Shown here piece by piece: positions 55,378-64,000 of a stretch of 64,000 nucleotides of DNA (position 1 is the first letter of the stretch; the number at the start of each line of letters is the position of its first letter). Where the stretch lies: contig WPIO01000166.1 in NCBI GenBank assembly GCA_009760855.2, positions 62,001-126,000 on the forward strand. The letters run 5' to 3'. Both the position numbers and the translations under genes were made by a program. The notes beneath the pieces were generated by a model. It ran no database searches and was not told where the DNA came from. It was given only the letters and a program-made list of their open reading frames with translations. The stretch is from Cristatella mucedo. Lineage: Eukaryota; Bryozoa; Phylactolaemata; Cristatellidae.

Positions 55378-56645
55378 CTTCAGAACAGGCTTCAAGCCCA
55401 AGCAACATATTTGAACTCGCTGCTGCTTCTGCTTCTTCTTCGCACGAGCTGCTTGCATCGCCACCCGAAAGGACATCCGACGGCGCCTTGACAACGACCC
55501 GCTCTCATCGAGACTCGGCCCCGCTGCCTTTCGCCAGGTTTGCACACGCCAGCGAGACGAGTGCGACGAGCGGCGGCGGCAGCCTAGACAGGGCACTTCC
55601 AGCTCGCCACGATGTGCAAGTTTCGTCAGCAGAAGCAGCGGTAGCCTCCACTGCCGTGGACAGCAACTTTACTGCTGGCGGCAGCGGCCCGTCGAAGAGG
55701 CTGGAGATGGCCCGGCGGGAGCGGATGCAGAGGCGAGCTCGAGCTCGCAGTGTGCTGGAGGCTTGCAGCGCCGACCTTTGCGTCCGGCGCAGTGAGCGCA
55801 TCCGCCCTCAGGCGCCGCTGGCCCGCCTCAGCGCCGTCGATGACGAAGCTGTCAACGGCGAAGATGAGCGCTCCACGGAGAGTCCCTCGGGCGACGTCAG
55901 TGCAGCCGTAGCAGCCACTAATTGCACCACCCCGATTGCTGCTGCTGCTGCGGATTCTGCTGCTCAATGTGCGACTCTCTCTGGCCAGCGAGGTGGCAGC
56001 GGCAGCAGAGTCGACATGCTAAAGCAGGAATCGCTGGGCTTCGAGCTGGCCCCCTTCGTACAAGCTTCTCCTCCAGCAGGTGACTGCATTGGCGCTGCCA
56101 CCTGTGATCAGCTTGCCGAGCAGCAGCGGCTGGCAGTCGATGTCACCGTTGTCTCAAGTCGAGCAGCTGATGTCACCGGCCAGTCGGATGTCCCGAGTCC
56201 AGCAGCTGATGCCATCGGCCAGTCCGATGCCCCGTGTCGAGCAGCTGATGCCCCGTGTCGAGCAGCTGATGCCACCGGCCAGTCCGATGCCCCGTGTCGA
56301 GCAGCTGATGCCACCCGCCGAAGATCGCCACCGTCAGAGAGTTGTGCCGATGGTGAAGTGCCTTTTGTCCATGCCGTAACCGACGGTGAGAAGTCGAGTG
56401 AGAGCGAGGCAGTCGGCCGGCTTGAGAAGGCTGCCCCTGATGGCTGGACACCGACGAGCTGCGTGACGAGGGCACCCAGAGCTGCTGTCCCTACTGCCCT
56501 CATTCCGCCAGGTCGAGCTGCTGCTGCTTTAGAGGCCTTCGGTGGCCAGAAGGTCGAGGTCCCAGACGTCCGCGACGTCCGCGTGGCCAGCGAACCGCTG
56601 TGGCAACCAGGAGACGGGCAGCGGAATTCACCTGGCACCACCCGG
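55378..56645 (+). CDS. ICE1-like large exon, low complexity
   Basis: 1268 nt, acceptor ctctatcgctcag, donor acccgg|gtacgc, phase 1 to phase 0, 422 codons. Ala/Ser-rich with a basic MARRERMQRRARARS helix, RSERIRPQAPLARL, and an internal repeat (QSDAPCRAADAT units at about 56176-56318). No folded domain recognised. Expected to be disordered. Confidence 0.65.
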
Positions 56646-57025
56646 GTACGCTATACTGGTGTATGCACTTGCACTGCCGAGGTATGCCATGCTCTAGGTA
56701 GCATCTCACCGATCAGCTTAATTGCTGTCCATGCGTGCCTGTGTGCGTAGTGTATCCCCCAGCATGGTTATACGCTTTGTTTTGCGTGTGCAGTCCTCAC
56801 CAGCCTGTGGATTGAATCACTCGGTGATTCACGTCGAAACAGTGCTTTGCTCGGAGGCTCTGTTTAGCCACGTCTGACCAGGTGCAGCCTGTTACCTGTT
56901 AAGTGCTCGTTAAGTAGCTAATATGAATTTGCTGTCGACCTGATATCGTACCTGCTATAAGTCTATCGATGATGTAGTGCAAATCCTACGATCAGGCCAA
57001 ATTGATTGAACTTCCACTTTATACG

Positions 57026-57164
57026 CTGGTTTGGTCTAGCGGTTAAGGTGCTCGCCCCGACCAGGGTCTGACTGAGGTCGTGGGCTCGAGCCCAGAGGCA
57101 TATGTGAAGCGCCTGAATAGAGATTACGTTCTCTTGGGGCGCTATATAAATGAATTATAATTAT
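57026..57164 (+). mobile_element. SINE family 2, best-preserved copy
   Basis: Head gctggtttggtctagcggtt with A-box-like sequence, B-box gtgggctcgagcccag, body gaggcatatgtgaagcgcct, tail attacgttctcttggggcgc plus tatataaatgaatt. The tail resembles the LINE-A 3' end (ttctctgagggtgctat). Confidence 0.85.
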
Positions 57165-58115
57165 ATTTTAAGTTGTTAAGGAGTGGGCGTGTATTTAGAC
57201 TTGAAGACACTAAAGGTAGTTCGTGGTGGTCCGGACTAGTTTGGCAGCTTGTTTAGTGATGAAACAGTAAGCCACTTGGATTCATGCAAGCATGGGCAGA
57301 TATAGGTGTCATTCTTTTTATAATCACAGCAGGGCTATAAAGCTGTGGCAAAATCGCGCACAATATTGCCATACCGTTAGCCAGCTATGGAATCACCCTT
57401 GTTAGTTTCCATTTCTAGCCACCTCAGGTCTTAACTCATGTTTGGGCATTCTAACCCAGCCTGTAGGTAATCATAAGTGGCAACACGAGCATGGACTCTA
57501 CAGTGTATATGGAAGCACAGCCGCTTCTCAACCATATCGTGCAGTATCGACTCCACAGCAGTCGAAACAGCTCGAAAAGATCGTTTGCCAGGGTTGGCAG
57601 ATTATGATTGCTTCTCAGTCGCTGGTCGAAGTCTTTCAGTAGTTGCTTTATGGGATTTAAATTGGTTGTTCGACTGGACCAATCCACGATAGTAAGAGAT
57701 GATTTTCAAAGTTATTTTTTGACTCACTTCGCAATATACTTTGGGTCATAATATTGTAGATTTATCTCCTAAAATCCTTCTTGGCAAACTGATCTCCCAC
57801 GTTGTTAAGCATGTCGGGACACAAATTGTGTTCCATAATGCCAGAATGACTGAAAGATGGAGCATTAATGTGGATTAGTTAGTAAATGGACACCGGTCAG
57901 TATGTCTATTGTAAACTTTAAATAGGAAGCGACCGCACTTCCATTCCTGTGTATTGTAGGATGCATGGCCACACTGTACGTATTGTTTTGACGTTTATTG
58001 GTGCCGGCTTTGTCTTTTCGGTCACAATTTGCCAAGCCCTTTGTTACGGCTTGCATGCAATTCCATGCACATGTCTGCTACTTTTGACAATGCTATGTTC
58101 TCTGCACTGTTGCAG
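57165..58115. other. intron, nothing further seen
   Basis: Intron sequence between the 55378 and 58116 exons after the SINE. Confidence 0.5.
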
Positions 58116-61100
58116 GCTAAAGCAACTCGTGATTTGCGTGATGCAACCAGCCTAGGCAGCCAGGCATTAGATTCAATAGCTACATCCAATCAAGTCGATG
58201 CGCCTGACGTGCATGTTGCTTCTACCGCCGGAGATTCGCCAGTCTCTGCATTTGCTGCAGTACCTGGTTCAGTTTATGTTGGTAGTGTCGGTGGTTCTAA
58301 GCAAGACGCGAACAAAAACTCTGCTGAAAATGTGCGCCTTGCCACTGATACAGAAACAGTAATCATCTTGACCCCTGTTAGTAGCAACCATTGTACTGGT
58401 GTCGTTGAAAAGGCACTGAATGCAGCTTCTACTTTTTCTGCACAGCAATATGTCAACACCGAAGACAGTTCAGGTTCAGCTGACCTGATCGATTCCACTG
58501 ACTCAGAGGACAGATCGAACTCGCCTGCTCCTGCCTCCGATCTGCAAAGCACACCATGTGCTGACGTGAGACGAGATACGACCACTGTCGCCTGCTCGGC
58601 TCGTGTATCTGGCATGTTGCCATCGAAGTCGGACGCAGCCTTTCATGCTGCCAACGGCACGCCTCATTGCGCCGCCGGAGCCGTGCAGGCAGCTCCGTCG
58701 ACAGCTGCCGACGGCGCACGTCAAGGCATCCATGCCATCAAGCCGCCATTGACCCCACCGCCGACTGCCATGTCGAGCAGCGCTTCCGGTGAAAGAGCAA
58801 GCTTCTTGAATGCAGCCGCCGGAGATGCTGTCATGCCTCAGCAGTCGGAATCGTCTGCTGCCCGGCTCGTTGCTAAGCGACATTTGGTGTGGGTCCTGGA
58901 GCGAAAGCCGGCCTGTCGAGGCGTTCGGCAGCCACCGCACGCGGCGGGCTCTTGCAGCCCAGGTGGCAAGCGGCAGGTGACCGATCTTGCCGAGCCGAAC
59001 GCATCGTCATCGTCGTTGGTTTTGCCGCCGATCGCCGCCGATGGTGCCCTCGTGGCAGCGGCCGCAGCCCCAGCGGCCACACCCACCCAGCAGTCAGCAG
59101 CCACGTCGTCTGTGGTGGAGTCAGCCATGCCAGCCTTGCTGCTAGAAGGTGACCCTGCTGAACCGACACCAGTGCACATTCACCAGCCAGAAATGATGGG
59201 CGGCGGCAGCACTCGCAAATCGCCTTTGTCAGCGGGATCGGCGCCCGTCGACCGTCACTCTCCTGAAGCCTCAAGCGCCACCGTTGCGGAGCTGGCAACT
59301 TCAGCTCGAGCTGCAGCCGGCGATTCGCCATCGGCAAGTGGCCGTCTCGAAAACGTCACCGGCAGCATGCACCACGTCGACTGGACAAAGAGCCAGCGAA
59401 AGATGCTGAGTTGCACCGTGAGGCTCACGGACATAAGGTCTAGCATAAAGTCGGATGTGGCGGCTGCCAGAGGCAAAGCGCTGACGGCGACGACAGGTCC
59501 AGAAGAGGCGCCTATTGAAAAAGATGCTCCGAGTGCTCACTCGGACTTCAGCTCGACGCTGTCCATGTCCTCTGGAACTGCCTCTGTGAATTTGGTAAAA
59601 ACGGCCACTTCGGGCAATGCATCGCCCGTGCTAACCGAACCCGGCAAGAGCAGGGAGAGCAAGCCCGCTGAACTGTCTGCTGATGAGAGCTGCCACAGTT
59701 CCAGCGACATATCGATGGACAGCTCGCCTTCGGCACGTGGCACACGCCGTGTGCGCTCATCGGATCGCCGGGCCTGCTTCTTGCAAGCACCCAAACTCGT
59801 CGGCACATCCTCGGCTGCACAGTCAGTAGCCACTATTGCCAGCGAAGGTGGCAGCTCCCGACAGCACGGTAATCTTAGCTATTCTGGAAAGGTTGAAGCT
59901 GACGATGTGAATCCTGTGGCAGCCACCGGCTCGACCTTGTCGAAGCGGGCAGCAGATGAAGGCATAAAGTGTGACCCTGGCAACGATGCGCTCCTGCTGC
60001 CACGCTTATTCCCGGCGATCCAACCTGCAGCCACTTTCGGCAGCCTTGCCGTCCCTACTGCCAGTGTTACTGCGACGCGAGAGGCTAGCGATTCCACGCC
60101 GAACGTTCTTCAACGTCACCGAGAGCTCCTAATGAAGCGCGAGTTACCGGTCGCTGTTGAGTGGCCAGCTACCAAGCGTCCTCGAGCCGCCGCCGAGTCG
60201 CCAGTGGCTGCCGGCTCACTTAGTTGTGGACTCACTTCCGTAGTCGTTCAAGCAGACGATGCCGCAGGCATTTTGCGTACTCGTGTTGCAGGCGCTGGCA
60301 GCACTAGCAGCGGCGGCAGAGTAGCAGAGGCGGATCGCCCGACTGCTGCTGCTGTAGCTGCTGTAGCCGAATGCGGGAAGCAACTTGCTGGGCTCAGCAG
60401 CCTCGACGCTGCTCGCTCCATCGAAGCTGCTCGCTCCATCGAAGCTGCTCGCTCCATCGAAGCTGCTCGCTCCATCGAAGCTGCTCGCTCCATCGAAGCT
60501 GCTCGCTCCATCGAAGCCGTCCCATCGTTCGGCCTGCCGGCCGCCGCCGATCGGACGCCCGCTCGGTGGCTGCATCCGACTCGATCGTGCCCCATCGATG
60601 GGGGCGAGTCGGACGATAGCTGTAGCCTCGTCATAGACGAAGAAGAGGTGCCCGATGATCGCAACCAGCGCCCCGAACCGGCTTCTGTGCGCAGCGGCAG
60701 CCCATCGGCGCCTGCTGCTGCTGCTGAGCCACTGCCGGATCGCCGCTTCCTTCCCGGAGAGGTTGAGGGCGAGCGATCGAGCAGGAGGATCGCTTCGGCT
60801 GATGGCGAGCCTGACGGTGCTCGAGCAGCTGCTGCTGTGGCAGACACACACCGGGCCGTCGTTCCAGCAGCCACCGCTGCTGCTGCTGTGGCAGACACAC
60901 ACCGGGCCGCCGTCCCAGCAGCCACCGCTGCTGCTGCTGTGGCAGACACACACCGGGCCGTCGTTCCAGCAGCCACCGCTGCTGCTGCTGTGGCAGACAC
61001 AAACCGGGCCGTCGTTCCAGCAGCCACCGCTGCTGCTGCTGTGGCAGACACACACCGGGCCACCTTCCCAGCAGCCACCGCTGCTGCTGCTACTGCTGTG

Positions 61101-62747
61101 GCAGACACACACCGGGCCGTCGTTCCAGCAGCCACTGCTGCTGCTGCTGTGGCAGACACACACCGGGCTGCCGTCCCAGCAACCACCGCTGCTGCCGCTG
61201 GAGCTTCGGCTGCTGCTGCTGCCACTGGTAGTGGTAGTGATCGTGCGAGCCATGCATGCATCGGTGATAGTGATGACGAGGCAACGCAGCCGGTCAGCGA
61301 CACCGATCTTCGTGCCTTGATCAGCCTCGTTCAACGTCTGTCGCCTCTGCCGACATCGCCGGCGCGTCGACCTTGCAAGCAGCTGTTTGCTGCTGCTGCT
61401 CAGCCACCAGCTGTGGCATCTCCGGAAAATTGCGTACCAGCTGCTGCCTTGCCAGAAGTCACCACGCCTGGGCGGGCGCTGCGTCCAAGGGCCAACCGGT
61501 CCACTCCACCGTCTGTAGCAGCAGCAGCAGCATCAGTGCCTCTGACGTCATCGGTACAGGCACGCCGTGTCAGGATGAGGGTCGTGTTCGACGACTTTGA
61601 GAACTCCTGCAGAGCTCCTGCTGGTGAGTCAACGCTTCTGTCGTCGAACCAGGCTGACGTGGCTGTGGCCGCAGCTCGAAGGCAAGCAGCTGCAGCAGCT
61701 GCTACGAGCAGCAGCAGCAGCAGCTGCGTCCCTGCCCGGCTGTCGGCATCAATCGGCGCCAGGCGCCACCGAGTTTCCGAGTCCGCCTGCCACGACGAAT
61801 TCCAGCCAATCGGCGGCTCTTTGGCTGAGCGTGAGGCTGCAGCCTCTCGCTCAGCAACGGTGGCGACAGCCGCGCTTGCAGCTCCTGCGCTGAGTGCGCC
61901 AGTAGCCAAGGCCTGGCAAGCGATTGCTGCTGCTGCCGCGGCAGCTGGTCATGCAAAGACTGCACCAAAGGCCAGGCAAGCGATTGCTGCCGCTGCTGCT
62001 GCCGCAGCCACCGCCGGTAATGTTTCCGCCGGTGCTGCACTGGCAGCGCAATACGTGTTGCGTGATGGCGACGAGCTCAAGCCTTCGGCAGTGTCGGTTA
62101 CCCCTTCTTCGTCCTCATCGGATTTGGCTGAGCCCAGTGCACACCGCCTGCGGCGGCGGCCTGCCGACCGAGCGGCCGGCAGTGGCGGTGACAAGCAGGC
62201 GGCGACGGAGGCGCAGGACTGCCAATCGCCGCCACCGGAGGAGGAGGAGGAGGAGAGGAAGAGGATAAAGAAGAAGAAGCAGCAGCAGCAGCAGCAGCGC
62301 AAGATGTTCACCGACGCCAGAGCGGCACAGCTGACATTTGCCGATTCCGCTGCGTGGCAGCGGCAGCCGCCAGATCAGCAGCAGCCGTTGCCCGCGGGCG
62401 AGAGGAGACAGCTTGTCTCGTACGACGACGACGACGATCCATTTTGCGATCTGGTCGTCGTCGACGATGATCCCGAGGAGACGCGGGGAGGTGCAGGGCC
62501 GAACAGCAACCCCGGTGGTGGGGTTAGCGCTGCCGCAGCGAAGTCGGTCAGAACTTCTGCTGCTGCGTCGAGGCAGCAGAAGCAAAAGCAGCAGAAGCAA
62601 AAGCAGCAGCAGCCTGCCACCGCAGCCAACGCCAAGAAGAAAAATCAAAAAGGAAAGAAAAAGAAGGCCAAAAAACAGAAAACCGGCTCAGCAGCGGCGG
62701 CGGCGGCTGCCAACCGTGCGCAACCAGGCGTGCCGCCGGTGCCACAG
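58116..62747 (+). CDS. ICE1-like giant exon (1544 codons)
   Basis: Acceptor ttctctgcactgttgcag, donor ccacag|gtacag, phase 0 to phase 0, no stop over 4632 nt. Mostly Ala, Ser, Pro, Thr. Landmarks are six 18-bp repeats (EAARSI, 60411-60518) and seven repeats of about 51 bp (VADTHRAVVPAATAAAA, 60835-61190). They are followed by SPLPTSPARRPCKQLF and a short conserved-looking VRMRVVFDDFENSC near 61565-61610. Near the end are poly-Glu/Lys (62240-62280), poly-Gln, an acidic DDDDPFCDLVVVDDD patch and a Lys-rich nuclear-localisation-like stretch. One giant exon carrying most of the protein also occurs in vertebrate ICE1 as I recall it. Confidence 0.75.
60411..60518. repeat. 18-bp coding tandem repeat, six units
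   Basis: Units of gctcgctccatcgaagct, nearly identical, in frame, encoding ARSIEA six times. Confidence 0.95.
60835..61190. repeat. 51-bp coding minisatellite, seven units
   Basis: The phrase gcagacacacaccgggcc starts at about 60840, 60891, 60942, 60993, 61044, 61101 and 61152. One unit carries a 6-bp expansion. The frame is kept throughout. Confidence 0.95.
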
Positions 62748-62888
62748 GTACAGGGCTGCTGCAGCTGCCTTAGCGGCTTTGTCGGGCATTTGCAATTGTG
62801 GCACCTGCTGCCTTGTTTGCTTGCTTTGCGTCTTTGCCACTTGGCTCGTTGCACGTCAGTGCATCGGCCGTCTACCTGTCGTTTGCAG

Positions 62889-62922
62889 GCATTCGAGCTG
62901 CCTCACGAGAACCAAGTGAAAT
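62889..62922 (+). CDS. ICE1-like small exon, last one visible
   Basis: 34 nt, acceptor ctgtcgtttgcag, donor gaaat|gtgagt, phase 0 to phase 1, encoding AFELPHENQVK. The clear donor means that the coding sequence continues to the right, past the window or in an exon I could not find before 64000. Confidence 0.6.
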
Positions 62923-63457
62923 GTGAGTGAGCTGTCATTTTTTGTGCAATCGTCAATGCCGTGCGTGCACCCTTGACCAAGAAGCCAGTCGCCCCCCCCC
63001 CCCGTATCTTTAGGCCTTGCCTTGTCAGCTGCCTCTGTGTTGCTGTCTTACCTGCGACCCAAGATGGATGCACTGATCGTCGCCGCTGCTGTCTCTAGCT
63101 GCCCCCCTCCACCGAAGCCTTGCCGTGGTAGCCTTGGGTGCCGAGCTCCTAGGCTGCCCTGAGCCAGAGCCGAATATAATGGATGTAACGAGAGAAGCAG
63201 GCTGCCTCGTGCTGCTTAGAGTGCCTAGTGTGGATTAGTAACGTGTGCCGACTGCCTCATCGCTTCTGCCTCCTCGGTTCCAACGACCGACCGGTCCTCC
63301 GAGTCTTACACACCCCGCAGTGGCCACACCCACCCACTGTGTCTGCCGAGCCTCTGTCGACTGTCGCTGTGCTAGTTTTCCCGCTGGCACCGCCCCGATG
63401 CCGCCACGCCCACTGCGCGTTCCCTAAAGCCCGGCACACTTCTATCCGGCGGCGTGC
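62923..63457. other. intron sequence, no exon identified
   Basis: Includes a poly(C) run at 62995. No phase-compatible exon was recognised. Confidence 0.4.
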
Positions 63458-63631
63458 CAATGGGCTGCGTAATGGCCCGCTAGGTTAGGCAGCTGCTTTT
63501 CGCTACCTCGATCTCGAAGTCGTGGGTTCGAACCCGGCGGTGTGCGATCCTTTATTGCCCTTGCAAGCGGGTGGTGATAGACGTAAAGGCGCTTCTGCTG
63601 CTGTACAAGTGTTTAGATCAGCTGGTATTTA
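63458..63631 (+). mobile_element. SINE family 1
   Basis: Head at 63475, B-box gtgggttcgaacccgg, body gcgatcctttattgcccttg and tail gtttagatcagctggtattt. Confidence 0.8.
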
Positions 63632-64000
63632 AAGATGAAGTTTTCCAGTCGATTTGCCTCTCGATTCTCCAAGGGGCTCAAGATTGGCGTCGCCCTCCAC
63701 GAATGCCTCCAACAATCCTCATGCATTTGCTCTTTTTTCCACCATCTGCCGTGCTGCTGCTGGCCTATTGGCACCTTGTGGCATCGCCTGCGCTGTTTCG
63801 GCTTGAGCTCGTGCGCTGCTCGCTGGTCTGGCGTATGAATAGAGCTTGGCAAATGTTGCACCAGCAAGACGTGGTTCCACCTATCGGGTATGGTGTCGCC
63901 CTCGTGGTTGTCAGTCACCATGACCGTCAGCTCCTGTTCAACTCGACTGCCCTTGGTGCTCTCTGCTGCGTGTCGAACAAAAAAAGGGTAGCAGGACTAG
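63632..64000. other. no feature recognised
   Basis: Probably intron of the ICE1-like gene; no supportable exon. Confidence 0.35.

Noticed and set aside
58029-58115. Start of the giant exon at the upstream ATG
   Set aside because: A strong acceptor at 58115/58116 and the phase of the previous exon place the coding start of this exon at 58116; the upstream part is intron.
60216-61334. Minus-strand open frames of 372 and 351 codons
   Set aside because: They are antisense to the giant exon, driven by in-frame minisatellites and CAG/CTG content; the plus strand has splice-consistent borders.

Overview
This is nuclear DNA of an invertebrate-type animal. It has spliced genes with GT/AG introns, phase-1 extracellular-domain exons, a YADD-type LINE family, two tRNA-derived SINE families, a small LTR retrotransposon and very many (CT)n/(GA)n microsatellites. 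Nothing in the window fixes the phylum. All exon models were read by eye from splice signals, reading phase and protein plausibility; none has been tested against transcripts.

Left part (1-14 kb): SINEs, simple repeats, decayed LINE pieces and an AT-rich block. Near the left edge on the + strand are the last three exons of an unrecognised gene (3342-4223, with a poly(A) signal). Three looser exon candidates lie before it (1854-2934).

Centre (14.4-33.7 kb, minus strand): a large single-pass membrane receptor or adhesion gene. Ten Ig-like domains each occupy one exon (31.4 down to 17.6 kb). An EGF-like exon sits between Ig9 and Ig10, followed by a transmembrane exon at 16.3 kb and candidate cytoplasmic exons at 15.1, 14.7 and 14.5 kb. 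Every extracellular exon and the TM exon are phase 1-1. The Ig-like domains share an unusual four-cysteine pattern and lack the usual core Trp. This is the most interesting system in the window.

35-39.2 kb: a 5' LINE fragment with an endonuclease domain, a minus-strand LINE 3' fragment, and a 2.07-kb LTR element with about 275-bp LTRs, a 5-bp target duplication (ATAAG) and only a Gag-like reading frame, which is broken.

41.9 kb to the right edge (plus strand): a long multi-exon gene. Thirteen exons chain in phase and give about 2331 codons: an N-terminal coiled coil of about 200 residues, an acidic linker and a very large low-complexity exon (58116-62747). The coiled coil and overall design match ICE1, the scaffold of the little elongation complex that acts in snRNA transcription. 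The last visible exon has a donor, so the gene runs past the window. Its introns hold a nested LINE-in-LINE insertion, SINEs and a 560-bp (CT)n tract.

Most other open frames here are read-throughs of microsatellites or antisense shadows of the GC-rich exons.
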